Source: Prochlorococcus marinus str. MIT 0912
Lineage (GTDB): Bacteria; Cyanobacteriota; Cyanobacteriia; PCC-6307; Cyanobiaceae
Length of the DNA stretch: 64,000 nucleotides
Direction of reading: 5' to 3'
Assembly: GCF_027359595.1 (NCBI RefSeq)
Contig: NZ_CP114783.1
Span: 62,001 to 126,000 of the forward strand
Part shown: positions 29,481-39,017 of the stretch, in pieces
Layout of the letters: each line of letters begins with the position of its first letter
Numbering within the stretch: position 1 is the stretch's first letter
Program-made: the position numbers and the translations under genes
The notes under the pieces: model-generated
Databases searched by the model: none
Told to the model about the DNA's origin: nothing
Seen by the model: the letters and a program-made list of their open reading frames with translations, nothing else

Positions 29481-29750
29481 ATGGAGTTTAATCAAATTGA
29501 GACTCGTATTGATGAATTAAAAAGTGATGAGGTTAGGCTCTGTGAAAATGACTTGGACCTAATGTCTATAAGTCTTGAAGCTGAGGTCCCTGAAGCTCTA
29601 TATGTAGGCATGAAGGATTTTATAAGTGGAAACCAGAATTGGGATCAATCCAAGCTTATTAGCTCAGCTATCGCAAATTTTTTATTTCAAAATGGCTCTG
29701 ATGATAGGGCTGTTACTGAGAAGTATTTAAATGATATTTTTAATCTTTAA
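29481..29750 (+). CDS. DUF2811 family small protein
   Basis: 89 residues. The core SISLEAEVPEALYVGMKDFI...NWDQSKLISSAIANFLFQNG...DRAVTEKYLNDIF matches the DUF2811 pattern shared by cyanobacteria, all helical and soluble. No function is known; the domain resembles small dimeric helix-rich proteins and could bind DNA or protein, which I cannot decide. Its 3' end overlaps that of the GMC oxidoreductase by 11 bases, convergently. Confidence 0.8.
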   Translation: MEFNQIETRIDELKSDEVRLCENDLDLMSISLEAEVPEALYVGMKDFISGNQNWDQSKLISSAIANFLFQNGSDDRAVTEKYLNDIFNL

Positions 29751-31383
29751 AGTCGATAATTGCCTTTTCGCAAGCTCTTTTAGTTATAGCCATCATTGTT
29801 AATGTTGGGCTTTGCCAAGATGATGTTGGCCAGCAAGCCCCATCAACTACCAATACATTTCTGCATTCCCATAGCCGATTCCAATTGTCTAAAACGCTCT
29901 TTCCTTTGTCATTTCCCATTGGTGCTCCTCCTACTTCATGTATGTAATAACCGGGAGGTGGAGCATCATTTTTAGTGGCAACAGATTTACTTAGAATTTG
30001 TTTGGTAAATGGAATATTTAGGATTTCATTCACGGGAATAATTCTACCTTTTCCAGAATTGATAATAAGTTCAATCATTTTGTTCATTTCCGAGACTATT
30101 CGTTTCTCATTTTCACGCCAAACTATTGATATGTGTGGGATGGAAATATCATATGCATCTTTGCTCTTTGAAAGAGAAACAGTGTTTTTATGATTAGGTA
30201 ATACTTCTCCATGACCAATAAGGAATCCTGTTTTTGTATTTTTATATTTTTTTAAAATATCTGGAGGCTCAAATCTATCGATTCCTCCCCAAATTCCATA
30301 TCCTCCAACATAGTTGTTTTTAGTGGAGCGGTTTCTTCCAATTGGGATAAAGAAGCTACCTGCTCCTGTTAAAAGATGATTGTTATTTTTATCTGAATAA
30401 TTAGTCAAATTCTTTTCAATTGGGACAGTGAAAAACCTACAGGTTGATATATGATCCATTAAGTTCTTACCCAATGAATTGGAGGGGTCAATTAGACCAT
30501 TTGAATTATTACTTTCTTCGGAACTTAATAGAATCCTAATTGTTTGTATGGTTGATGAACATAAGATGATTAATTTACTTTCTAACTCACTTCTCTCTCC
30601 ATTTTTTTGATTTACTACAATAATACTTTTTGCCGCCTTCCTATCCTTGTTTAATACTATTTTATCTACAATTTGATTTGAAAGTATCTCTACTTTTCCT
30701 AACCTAACTGCTTCTTTTAATGTACTGCCTAAACTACTAAATCTGGGCCATTTGGTTTTATCTGTATTGGCTCCAAATCCTCTGGAATGTATAAATGGAA
30801 GATTTAATTTTTCTTTTATATTGGAAGCGAATCTTGCTTCGCTTTCTGTGAATGGAAGGTTGCCAATATATTCTCCATTAGGTAGTTGATCGAGGTCATC
30901 TTTGTTGCCATGTACTCTTAAAAATCTCTCTATTTCTGAATAATGTGACTCAAGATCTTTATAACTAATAGGCCATTCAAGATTGTATTGTTTATCTTTT
31001 GAGGCTTCAAAATCTTCATCGGCTAATCTTAAGGTTATTCCTCCCCACGTAAGGCTCCTTCCACCAACTTGATTTCCTTGCGTCCACATGAATGGAGATT
31101 TGGCTGGGAATGTATATGGATTTGCTTTTTTATTTGCGTATAATAAGGGATTTGATTTCCAGAAACCTGGATGTTGAGGTTGATTTTGATAATTTCCAGT
31201 TGATACTCCTATCAGTCTCCGAATCATATTGCAAGGCTCAGTCCCGTTTGCCTGCTTGATTTCTAGCTCAGGACCTCTTTCAATTACTAATACTCTTACG
31301 CCTGCCTTCGCCATCGTTAAGGCAGCCATGCCTCCCGTTGCGCCGGAACCAACAATTATGACTTCATATGGCTTGTTAATCAT
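29740..31383 (-). CDS. GMC-family oxidoreductase
   Basis: 547 residues. FAD-binding VIVGSGATGGMAALTMAKAG and the GMC segment NQVGGRSLTWGGITLR lead into the substrate domain; the C-terminal block YIHEVGGAPMG holds the catalytic His, followed by VVDGACWPTSSWQSPTLTMMA. The second catalytic His/Asn usually found before 'PTLT' is Gln-Ser here (WQSPTLT), a deviation that may change the reaction. No signal peptide. Substrate may be an alcohol, sugar or sugar acid; related cyanobacterial proteins are often called glucose-methanol-choline oxidoreductases without assay. Confidence 0.88.
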   Translation of the reverse strand: MINKPYEVIIVGSGATGGMAALTMAKAGVRVLVIERGPELEIKQANGTEPCNMIRRLIGVSTGNYQNQPQHPGFWKSNPLLYANKKANPYTFPAKSPFMWTQGNQVGGRSLTWGGITLRLADEDFEASKDKQYNLEWPISYKDLESHYSEIERFLRVHGNKDDLDQLPNGEYIGNLPFTESEARFASNIKEKLNLPFIHSRGFGANTDKTKWPRFSSLGSTLKEAVRLGKVEILSNQIVDKIVLNKDRKAAKSIIVVNQKNGERSELESKLIILCSSTIQTIRILLSSEESNNSNGLIDPSNSLGKNLMDHISTCRFFTVPIEKNLTNYSDKNNNHLLTGAGSFFIPIGRNRSTKNNYVGGYGIWGGIDRFEPPDILKKYKNTKTGFLIGHGEVLPNHKNTVSLSKSKDAYDISIPHISIVWRENEKRIVSEMNKMIELIINSGKGRIIPVNEILNIPFTKQILSKSVATKNDAPPPGYYIHEVGGAPMGNDKGKSVLDNWNRLWECRNVLVVDGACWPTSSWQSPTLTMMAITKRACEKAIIDFKD

Positions 31384-31769
31384 TTCCTGGAACTTGTATA
31401 TTTTTAATTTGGTAGATTTAGAGGTTTGTTTTTTTGATACATAAAATATATTAAATCATAGGGTTAGTTTTTAGCTATTTAGAAAATTTGATTTATTTAT
31501 CTCGTTTTTTTTTTTTTTCTAATAATTCTTTATCATGGAATATTTTCTATTTGATGATTGTTAAATCATTTTTATGTAATTATTAAGAGCATTGTATTGA
31601 TCTTAATAATTTGCAAGTAAATAAATAATATATTTACTTTGATTTGGTTTTTATGATTGTGGAGAGATTACAGTATGAATCTTTTAATTCTAATATATAT
31701 ATTAATTCAATATTCAACTGTTAGACCCTTTTGAATTAAAATATAATCATTGTTAGGAATTAGAAAGTT
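31384..31769. other. Intergenic region, nothing recognised
   Basis: 386 bases of very AT-rich DNA between the divergent GMC gene and the pentapeptide-repeat gene, with a run of T around 31505-31519. No RNA gene or small protein is convincing. It presumably holds promoters for both directions. Confidence 0.5.
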
Positions 31770-32240
31770 ATGTTTAAACGTCTTCTTTTCTTTCTAGTCT
31801 CGGTTTTATTTTTCTTGTCTACTCTGCCAGCTTATGCAGCGCTAGATTATGGGAAGCAAACCTTGATAGGCTCGGATTTCTCTAACATTGATTTGAAAGG
31901 GGCGACTTTCTATTTAAGTGATCTCCAAGATGCTGATTTTTCAGGTAGTGATCTTCAAGGAGCTAGCTTTTTTGATGCAAAACTTGAAAACGCTAATCTA
32001 AGTAATACAAATATGAGAGATGTAACAATGGATGCAGCCATACTTAACGGTGCAAACCTCTCAAATAGCATATTAGAAGGTGCTTTTGCTTATAATGCTA
32101 AATTTGAAAATGTTATTATTGAAGGTGCCGATTTTACTGATGTATTAATTGCGAATGATGTTAAAAACAAGCTATGTAGTATCGCAGATGGGATAAACAG
32201 TGTCACCAATAAAAAGACTAGTGAGACATTAGATTGTTAA
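31770..32240 (+). CDS. Secreted pentapeptide-repeat protein
   Basis: 156 residues. A signal peptide (LLFFLVSVLFFLSTLPAYAA, cut after AYA) sends it to the thylakoid lumen or periplasm. The mature part is a run of A(D/N)LxX pentapeptides such as FSNIDLKGATF, LQDADFSGSDLQGASF, LENANLSNTNM, ILNGANLSNSILEGAF, forming a right-handed four-sided beta helix of five or so coils. The C-terminus has two Cys (KLCSIA and TLDC) that could pair. Cyanobacterial lumenal proteins of this type are known, but function is unclear. Confidence 0.88.
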   Translation: MFKRLLFFLVSVLFFLSTLPAYAALDYGKQTLIGSDFSNIDLKGATFYLSDLQDADFSGSDLQGASFFDAKLENANLSNTNMRDVTMDAAILNGANLSNSILEGAFAYNAKFENVIIEGADFTDVLIANDVKNKLCSIADGINSVTNKKTSETLDC

Positions 32241-32248
32241 TAAATAGG

Positions 32249-34345
32249 ATGCTTTATAAGAAAAATATTAATCACTCTAAATATATTTTTTGGGTTTCAG
32301 TTTTATTCATATGGATTATATCCACCCTAGCTGATCGGATTTGGTGGAATTTTTATAGCAATACGCCTTCCTGGGATCAGGCTGATTATCTCAATAGTGC
32401 CCTTGACCATGCTCGTGCACTTTATTTCTTGGATGGAGATGGGGCTTCAGACGTTAGTTCTTTTCTGGATAAATCTCCAAAGATTCCTCCTTTGGCCTCA
32501 ATAATTAATGGAGCCGTAATTGCCTTTGCTGGCGATTCTCCTGATAAGGCTGCCTGGTCCTTAAGTCTTTGGAATGCATTTTTTATCTTTAATATTGCTT
32601 CATGGGGGCTTTATTTGAGAGGAAAAAAATTTGCGCTTTTTTGTGTACTTATTAGTGCATTTTCTCCTTTCTTATTTGAACTAAGAACTGATTATGTATT
32701 GGAGTTACCTTTAATCTCTGCTATTACATTTTATTTGTTTCATCTAGGAAGGTGGAGTGATAAATCAATTGGAGGAAAATGGATTCAATTAATAATCTCT
32801 TCTTTTGCATGCGCTTCCTCTTTATTGATTAAGCAGAGTTCATTATTAGTTATAATACCTTCTTTCTTATTTATTTTTATTCTTTCTTTTAAAAGAGATA
32901 AAAAGTTTAAATTACAATTTCTATTCTTATTTCTTATCAATCTTCTAGCAATTTTGCCTTGGTTTTATCATAATTGGATAATGATATTAAGTGGAACTTA
33001 CAGAGCTATTTTTGAGTCGGCAGCGATAGAAGGTGATCCATCTATTTTTGGTTTAAAAAGTATTTTCTGGTACTTCCCTTATTTAGATAATCAATTTGGA
33101 GGTATTATTTTTTTTACTGGCTTGTCTGGAATAATATTTGTCTTTCTATCCTATATAAGATCTTTGAGACCTTCATCAAAGTTAGTAGAAATTTTTGATA
33201 ATAACAATTATAAATGGACATGGATCTATTTTAATTTAATAGCATGTTGGACTTTTACAACTTTTATTCCTAACAAGGATGAAAGATATATTGCATGTAC
33301 TGTACCGTTAATTATTTTACTGTTAGCCCTTGGATTCTCTAAGTGGAGTGATTGGTTAGTTACTTATTTTAAATTTAAATATTATGCTTTATTATTGATC
33401 CCTCCTATAAGTGTTTTCTTTTCCAATTATGTTAATAAGTTTAACACTTTAGAAAAAATTTCAAGTAAATATTATCCTGTTAAAGAAATTATATCTATAG
33501 TTAAATCAGATCAGACTTTTGATGAAAAAGAAACAGTTATTGTTGTTCCAAGTACGCCAGATGTTAATCAGCATAATGTAAGTTATTTTGGGAGAATGAA
33601 AGGTGGAAATATTTTAGGTAGACAATTAGGTCAATCTCTTTTGCATATAGAACCTGTTCTTAAATATTCTAATTGGATTATTTTGGCTGAGGGAGATCAA
33701 GGTTCAGTTTCAAGTAATTCAATAGCTCTAGATAAAGCGATTAGAGATAGTTCTATTTTCATAAAAGTTCGAGAATTTCCTAGAGATAAAGAAGGTAGCT
33801 ATTCTTTATGGAAGAGAAGTTCAAGTTTATTTAGGCAAAATGAATTTCATAATAGATTTATTGAACTAGCAAGTGGAATGGGAAAAGGTCCATTAGGCAT
33901 TAAATTAATTTTTGATGAAATAGAAATAGAACATATGCTAGATGGGCATTTTAAATATCAAAGTATAGTTAGAGATAAGGCTTTATCCAAAATAAGTTCA
34001 GACCCCGAAAATGTTGAATATTTATGGTCCTTATCTCTTCTCAAGATATTATCGAATAGACCTTCTGAAGCAGATATTTATCTAAGAAATTTAGAAGTCT
34101 TGTTGCCTAATAATCCCTGGCCAAGTACTTACAGAGCTATCGTTACTCTTGCTACTTGGAATCCTTGGAAGGCATCCTTAATAGCGGATAGAGCTTATAG
34201 GAGAAATCCAAATTACTTACTAAAAAGTTTGGGTGATACTAGTGCACTCTTTCGAGGAGCCTTTTGGCGCTTAAAGTCTGCTTCAAATAGTGTTCCGAAT
34301 GCAGTAGCAAGTATTGAAGAAGCTTTAAAACCAACAGCAAAATAG
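32249..34345 (+). CDS. GT39/ArnT-like membrane glycosyltransferase
   Basis: 698 residues from ATG 32249 (a TTG at 32234 would overlap the previous gene). Residues about 10-390 hold ten or so membrane helices. The first lumenal loop has SNTPSWDQADYLNSALDHARA, with the Asp that GT-C enzymes of the PMT/ArnT group use for catalysis. The C-terminal 300 residues are soluble and end in a TPR-like helical part (EYLWSLSLLKILSNRPSEADIY). It likely moves a sugar from a polyprenyl-phosphate carrier to protein, lipid or glycan outside the cytoplasm. The substrate cannot be read. Confidence 0.78.
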   Translation: MLYKKNINHSKYIFWVSVLFIWIISTLADRIWWNFYSNTPSWDQADYLNSALDHARALYFLDGDGASDVSSFLDKSPKIPPLASIINGAVIAFAGDSPDKAAWSLSLWNAFFIFNIASWGLYLRGKKFALFCVLISAFSPFLFELRTDYVLELPLISAITFYLFHLGRWSDKSIGGKWIQLIISSFACASSLLIKQSSLLVIIPSFLFIFILSFKRDKKFKLQFLFLFLINLLAILPWFYHNWIMILSGTYRAIFESAAIEGDPSIFGLKSIFWYFPYLDNQFGGIIFFTGLSGIIFVFLSYIRSLRPSSKLVEIFDNNNYKWTWIYFNLIACWTFTTFIPNKDERYIACTVPLIILLLALGFSKWSDWLVTYFKFKYYALLLIPPISVFFSNYVNKFNTLEKISSKYYPVKEIISIVKSDQTFDEKETVIVVPSTPDVNQHNVSYFGRMKGGNILGRQLGQSLLHIEPVLKYSNWIILAEGDQGSVSSNSIALDKAIRDSSIFIKVREFPRDKEGSYSLWKRSSSLFRQNEFHNRFIELASGMGKGPLGIKLIFDEIEIEHMLDGHFKYQSIVRDKALSKISSDPENVEYLWSLSLLKILSNRPSEADIYLRNLEVLLPNNPWPSTYRAIVTLATWNPWKASLIADRAYRRNPNYLLKSLGDTSALFRGAFWRLKSASNSVPNAVASIEEALKPTAK

Positions 34346-34382
34346 AAGTTTAAGATAAAATCTCCATTTCTAGTGGCAGGAT

Positions 34383-34553
34383 TCAGAGTTGGTCTCTTTC
34401 AAATGTTTTTGTTATTTCTTTTAGAAAGTCAACTATTTGGATATTTGTATACCCAAGCTCGGTTCTAAGCCCTTTGCATGAAGATGTAATCTCTTTCCAA
34501 ATGTCAGCCCTTACAATTGCTTCTCTGTCTTTTAAGTAACGCTCTTCTTTCAT
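34383..34553 (-). CDS. 56-residue soluble protein, function unknown
   Basis: Minus-strand frame, ATG at 34553, TGA at 34383-34385. It reads MKEERYLKDREAIVRADIWK, later KGLRTELGYTNIQIVDFLKE and ends FERDQL: a charged, helical small protein with normal composition. No known domain. It is convergent with the glycosyltransferase. The 337 bases between it and the tRNA hold nothing else I can identify. Confidence 0.55.
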   Translation of the reverse strand: MKEERYLKDREAIVRADIWKEITSSCKGLRTELGYTNIQIVDFLKEITKTFERDQL

Positions 34554-34890
34554 TTTGGTTTAATTATGTAAGTTATGGGTTCCTCAGCTTTTTAAGGAAA
34601 GCAACCTATACAAATCTTAGAGATTTACTTAGTTGCTTAGATTGATATCTGATCAGTATCTTAAAAATCTAAAAAACCTATTTTCGAAAATACCTTAACG
34701 AAAAAAAAAAAAAATCATGAGAATTATGGCATTCTTATAGGTGTTAAATATTTGTTTTACTTATATTTGTAGTCACTACAATAATTCATTTTTAAGGTTC
34801 TTTGATTGATTTACCTAATATTCGGACTTATTTATCACATTGAAGGGACAATTATTAAATTAAATACTTCCATACTCTCCGATAGGGAAC

Positions 34891-34976
34891 GGAGAGTGGG
34901 GGATTCGAACCCCCGATGGAGTTGCCCCCATGCTAGTTTTCAAGACTAGAGCCATAAACCACTCGACCAACTCTCC
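34891..34976 (-). tRNA. tRNA-Ser (anticodon UGA)
   Basis: 86-nt cloverleaf on the minus strand. The 5' acceptor GGAGAGT pairs with 3' ACTCTCC. The anticodon stem CTAGT/ACTAG has loop CTTGAAA (anticodon TGA), a long variable arm follows as expected for Ser, and the T arm contains GGTTCGAATCC. No encoded CCA. Reads UCN serine codons. Just past the 3' end, GGAGAGT occurs again (34876-34882 on the map) and could pair with the acceptor 3' strand. Confidence 0.96.
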
Positions 34977-35175
34977 ATTTAAAATTTTACCTTATTAGCT
35001 TCTGAAATCTTAAAAAAATTGCTCAAACAACAATTTCTTTCCTATTTCTACTGACTCATTTTCAAAGAGGATACTTCTAGAGCTGTAAAAATTTCAGAAC
35101 CTATAGATTCTCGGTATGCATAAATGTCAATGAGCTTATTTGTGCAATAATTTCACTCATTGGTAAATCACATTC

Positions 35176-35370
35176 ATGGCAAGCAACAAGAGCCCACAAT
35201 CTCGTTTCCTTGGAGACCTTCCTATGGAGGGTGGTATTAGTCAAAAAGAGAAATATCGTTATGTAGCTCATTTGATGTTTTTTATTGGATGCGCACTGTT
35301 TTCCTTTGGGATTTGGGCTCTTTCCGGCTTTACTGCTTCAAGCGGGGCATCAGGACCATTCCCTTTCTAA
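35176..35370 (+). CDS. Small single-pass membrane protein of picocyanobacteria
   Basis: 64 residues. A soluble start (SRFLGDLPMEGGISQKEKYRY) precedes one membrane helix, VAHLMFFIGCALFSFGIWAL, and a Gly/Ser/Pro-rich end finishing GPFPF. The size and layout resemble small photosystem or cytochrome subunits, but I do not match it to a named one. It has an ATG start and its own 200-base upstream region, suggesting an individually regulated, perhaps well-expressed gene. Confidence 0.7.
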   Translation: MASNKSPQSRFLGDLPMEGGISQKEKYRYVAHLMFFIGCALFSFGIWALSGFTASSGASGPFPF

Positions 35371-35420
35371 ATTGAGAGGAATATACAGTTGATTTTGAAT
35401 TGATAGACCTAATATAAAAA

Positions 35421-35684
35421 TTATTGAACAGACAACTTATTTATAGTATTTTCTCTATCTTCAATAAGTGTTAGGAGCCATTTTGACCCTAAAGCTCTAG
35501 AAATACTTCTGTTTTTAAGTAGTTGACAAATTCTTTTGTAGAGTTTGTCTGATTCAATATTCGAATTGAACCATTTTTCGAATTTCAGAATTTCATCAGG
35601 GTTTTTACAAGCCCTAAGTTGATCGATAAGTGCATCATTAGTACTTGTGCCATTTATACTTAATGGTTTATCAGTCGTAGTCAT
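35421..35684 (-). CDS. Small conserved soluble protein, function unknown
   Basis: 87 residues, helical: TNDALIDQLRACKNPDEILKF, EKWFNSNIESDKLYKRICQLLK and SRALGSKWLLTLIEDREN. No domain recognised and no catalytic pattern. Convergent with the small membrane protein; nrdJ ends 163 bases to its right on this strand facing leftward, so this gene lies downstream of nrdJ. Confidence 0.6.
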   Translation of the reverse strand: MTTTDKPLSINGTSTNDALIDQLRACKNPDEILKFEKWFNSNIESDKLYKRICQLLKNRSISRALGSKWLLTLIEDRENTINKLSVQ

Positions 35685-35847
35685 TTAAATTTAAGGAACA
35701 CAAGACCTATTTAATAGTTAGCTACTTTTTCTCATTTGGACAATTATCTTTAAAACTTCTTTGAAAAATAAACTTGTTTTATTAGTTCAGTTGCTTTTTT
35801 CTGTTGATACAAAATACAACCACCCATTCAAGATTGAATGACTAGTC

Positions 35848-38184
35848 TTAAGATGGTTTAGCAAGCGGAAGTAAGCATTTATCAGAATCGCAACCTGCTG
35901 GCCCGGCTTCCGTAAGTTCCCCTTGATCATATCGACTAAGAGCATCAAAGAAATCACAATTGTCTCGTCTTTTTATGACCTCCTCTTGCAGTTTTGTGTA
36001 ACATTCTTCGTCAATAGGTTCAAAAGGAAGTCTGGGGAAGGTTGCATTTGCATCAAACCTTGCCAGCAATGCAGCTGAAATATAACCTTTGTTTTCATTG
36101 ATTGAACTATGGAGGGCTTTAGCTAAACCCTCTATTTCATTTTCCCTGAATTCAATTGTGGCAGAGGTGTTGTGGTCCGTATAGTTTGTTTGAACTTGCA
36201 TATAAAAATCAAATTGAGCAAGAGCTGAGAAGTTATTAATATCAATTTCATCCGCACCGGGTATGTTTGCCCAACTGACCTCAGTCGGTATTTCAACTAG
36301 CCACTCAGTACACTTTGGATCAAATGGATTGTCTAGCAATTTTCCATTTTCATCCTTATCTGATTGAGAAGGAACGATTGTGTATCCATAATCCATGCAA
36401 GCTAATGCAACTGGATCGTTCTTCCTAAAAGTTATTCTTCTAATAAAACGTTGAGCTTTGGGAGGATGCCAACCTGGTGAAGCCCCTGTCAGAAGACTTT
36501 TTGTACCTGCAGGTTGTACTGTTGTACAACGACTTGGACGGCGAATATTATGTCTATCACAATAATCAAATACTGTATCGTTGACGACTTTTCTCCATCG
36601 ACTCAAAAAGGTAGCTTCTTTTAGTTTGAAATCTTTTCCTTCTTTTGTCTCAGGTCGTCCGGCTTCCCACCATTTTAGCCATGGTGTCCCAAAGGCATGA
36701 ACAAAAAAGTCAAACAGTCCTGTGAAACTGACACCAACGATGGGATCCCATTCACGACTTTTTCTGTATCGCTCTACTTCGAATCGATGATTAAGGAGAC
36801 AGGCAACTGACAAAGCTGCTGCTTTGAAAGCATCTTTTTGCTGATTTATGTCTAATGGATCAATTTGATTAAGATGGATTTCTGCAAGATTACAGTGAAA
36901 ATCTGAACCTAGAATTTCTCCGCAAGGATTAAGACCATATCTACTGAGTCTATGAAAAAGTTCTTTCTCATCAAAGGGACCGTAATTTGATTGAATCCAT
37001 TTGGAGGCTTCTTCTTTCCCTTGGTCACAATATATATCTATAAATTCATTCCTGAGTTCTACTGTTGAAAGTATGTCTGCATTTGAGCGAGCAATTGCTT
37101 CTGGTGCAAATTGAATAGCTCCTTCCCCTGAATGAAATTGCTTAATAACGGCATCAACAAGAACCTCTAGTTCGGGTTTGGTGTGGTAAACCCGAGTATG
37201 GTTTGCCATTCTTAAAGCATCCTTCTCTGGGTCAATACTCCAATTACCATCAGAGTCTTGCTTCCATAAATTTTCTTTAGCACCAGCTGCTTCAAGATCT
37301 TGAGAAGAAAATTGGCGCATACCTGCACTTCTTCGAATATTGCCAGCAACGATTGTGACAGCTGCTTCGTCGATTAGTAGACAACATTCAATTGAAGTTA
37401 GTTTTCTTCCTATTGCTTTGTTTAAAAGATTAGCTACGCGAGGATATAAATCTTTTAGTTTTACAGGGTTCGCCATACCTCCGAAACCTTTGAGTGATTC
37501 ACCCGCTGGCCTAACATCTTTTAAATCAATAGAGACATTAATAAATTTAGAATTGAAACTATTGTCACTGCTTAGTTCAAGTATCTTTTGATAGCTATCA
37601 ACCCATCCACGTCTACTATCCCCAACTTTTATTAGTACGTTATTATCTTGAATAGAGAATGTAGTCTTTTCATTTCTTTCTTCAGAAGGGGTTAGCCCAA
37701 TATCTGAAACATGTTCAATAATAATTTTATTTTTGACCTCTGGCAGTTGATCAATCAAGTGAGGCTCAATTATTGCACCCGTCCCACAACCCATCATGGC
37801 TAGATCCATCATAAGTCCGAAGGCTTGCCAATCAACAAGATTTGTTGAGGTGCAATTGTAGGCACCAGAGAAATTCTTCTCTTTCTCAATCCATTTTGTT
37901 CCGCCTATCCAAAGCCATCTACCTGAAGGAAGAGCTTTTTTCTCCTGTTGCATCCTTTGCATTAAATTTATTTCTGCTTCGTTTAATCCTCCAAGCTTCT
38001 TAAGACCATCGAGGTTTCGTATATTTACTTGTTCCCAGCTTTCACGACCTGCTGGAAGTTTCCTGCTATAAGTTCTGTAAAAGACAGGATTAGCAGCAGG
38101 TGCAGTTATTGGAAAATCAGTTGTAACATTTTTTTTACCCGATGCTGAATTATTGGTTTCGGGCTGGCTTGTTGCGATTGTCAA
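35848..38184 (-). CDS. nrdJ: Adenosylcobalamin-dependent (class II) ribonucleotide reductase
   Basis: Makes deoxyribonucleotides for DNA using a B12-generated thiyl radical. 778 residues, usual for the monomeric RTPR-type enzyme of picocyanobacteria. Key segments: SGRWLWIGGT, NCTSTNLVDW (redox Cys), MMGCGTGA, RSAGMRQFSS, LNPCGEI (radical-bearing Cys with Asn and Glu), CTTVQPAGTKSLLTGASPG and a C-terminal CDSDKC pair that would relay electrons from thioredoxin. It needs a corrinoid, linking it to cbiX. I see no cobalamin riboswitch in the 113 bases upstream; there is a short dyad TAACGC/GCGTTA (38216-38221/38230-38235). Confidence 0.96.
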   Translation of the reverse strand: MTIATSQPETNNSASGKKNVTTDFPITAPAANPVFYRTYSRKLPAGRESWEQVNIRNLDGLKKLGGLNEAEINLMQRMQQEKKALPSGRWLWIGGTKWIEKEKNFSGAYNCTSTNLVDWQAFGLMMDLAMMGCGTGAIIEPHLIDQLPEVKNKIIIEHVSDIGLTPSEERNEKTTFSIQDNNVLIKVGDSRRGWVDSYQKILELSSDNSFNSKFINVSIDLKDVRPAGESLKGFGGMANPVKLKDLYPRVANLLNKAIGRKLTSIECCLLIDEAAVTIVAGNIRRSAGMRQFSSQDLEAAGAKENLWKQDSDGNWSIDPEKDALRMANHTRVYHTKPELEVLVDAVIKQFHSGEGAIQFAPEAIARSNADILSTVELRNEFIDIYCDQGKEEASKWIQSNYGPFDEKELFHRLSRYGLNPCGEILGSDFHCNLAEIHLNQIDPLDINQQKDAFKAAALSVACLLNHRFEVERYRKSREWDPIVGVSFTGLFDFFVHAFGTPWLKWWEAGRPETKEGKDFKLKEATFLSRWRKVVNDTVFDYCDRHNIRRPSRCTTVQPAGTKSLLTGASPGWHPPKAQRFIRRITFRKNDPVALACMDYGYTIVPSQSDKDENGKLLDNPFDPKCTEWLVEIPTEVSWANIPGADEIDINNFSALAQFDFYMQVQTNYTDHNTSATIEFRENEIEGLAKALHSSINENKGYISAALLARFDANATFPRLPFEPIDEECYTKLQEEVIKRRDNCDFFDALSRYDQGELTEAGPAGCDSDKCLLPLAKPS

Positions 38185-38297
38185 AATCTTTGTATCTCTT
38201 TGGTAAGTACTACGGTAACGCCATGTATAGCGTTAGCAAGTTTTTTTAACACCATCTACAGGGCTCCAAAGAAAAAAAACAAATTTTTTCTTTCTTA

Positions 38298-38981
38298 ATG
38301 AAAAGAACACCGGAACCAGAACTTATGCAAATCCCTTCGCAGGTAAGGGCTTATGCGGATGCGGATTTCTCTAGGAGTGATTCTATGGTTGTTAAGTCAC
38401 TTGAAAAATTTTTAAAAAAAGCAGGAAGAACTCTTAATAAAAATGATTTAATTTTTGATATGGCATGTGGGCCAGGAAATATTGCAGAGAGAATTGCCAA
38501 GAATTGGCCTTTTGTAAATGTTGTAGGAATTGATGGCTCAAAGGAAATGTTGAATGAAGCAGAAAACAGACTTTCCCTAAATCTTACGAAGAATCTCTCT
38601 TATGAATTGATTGACATTAATTCGATAGCCTCAGGTGAGATACATTTCCCTTTTAAAGCTGATCTCCTAGTCAGTAATAGTGCCTTGCATCATTTTCACG
38701 ATCCTTATTGTTTTTGGGGTGCCTTAAAAAAACTTGGTAAAACAAAGTGTATTCATATTCATCGTGATTTAATAAGACCTGCTTCTGATGAAAAAGCATT
38801 TGAGCTAAAAGAAAAACATCTTTCAAATTCTCCAGAAATTTTAAAAAAGGATTTTTATGCATCTCTCAAGGCATCATTTACAGTTGATGAAGTATCTCAA
38901 CAGCTAGTCGATGCAGGGTTATCTCAATTAGAGGTTTTTCAAGTTGATGAGCTTTATTTTGAGATTATTGGATGCATTTAA
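38298..38981 (+). CDS. Class I SAM-dependent methyltransferase
   Basis: 227 residues. SAM-binding motif I is LIFDMACGPGNIAERIA, motif II VVGIDGSKEML, and a later LLVSNSALHHFHDPYCFW corresponds to motif IV with the UbiE/type-11-like 'ALHHF' form. Substrate could be a small molecule or lipid quinone; not decided. Divergent from nrdJ with 113 bases between, and 36 bases before prfC. Confidence 0.88.
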   Translation: MKRTPEPELMQIPSQVRAYADADFSRSDSMVVKSLEKFLKKAGRTLNKNDLIFDMACGPGNIAERIAKNWPFVNVVGIDGSKEMLNEAENRLSLNLTKNLSYELIDINSIASGEIHFPFKADLLVSNSALHHFHDPYCFWGALKKLGKTKCIHIHRDLIRPASDEKAFELKEKHLSNSPEILKKDFYASLKASFTVDEVSQQLVDAGLSQLEVFQVDELYFEIIGCI

Positions 38982-39017
38982 TCTTTTCCCTGAATAATTG
39001 AACAACCAAAAACAATA

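Noticed and set aside
38185-38297. Cobalamin riboswitch upstream of nrdJ
   Set aside because: Only 113 bases with no B12-box-like sequence; just a 6-bp dyad is visible.
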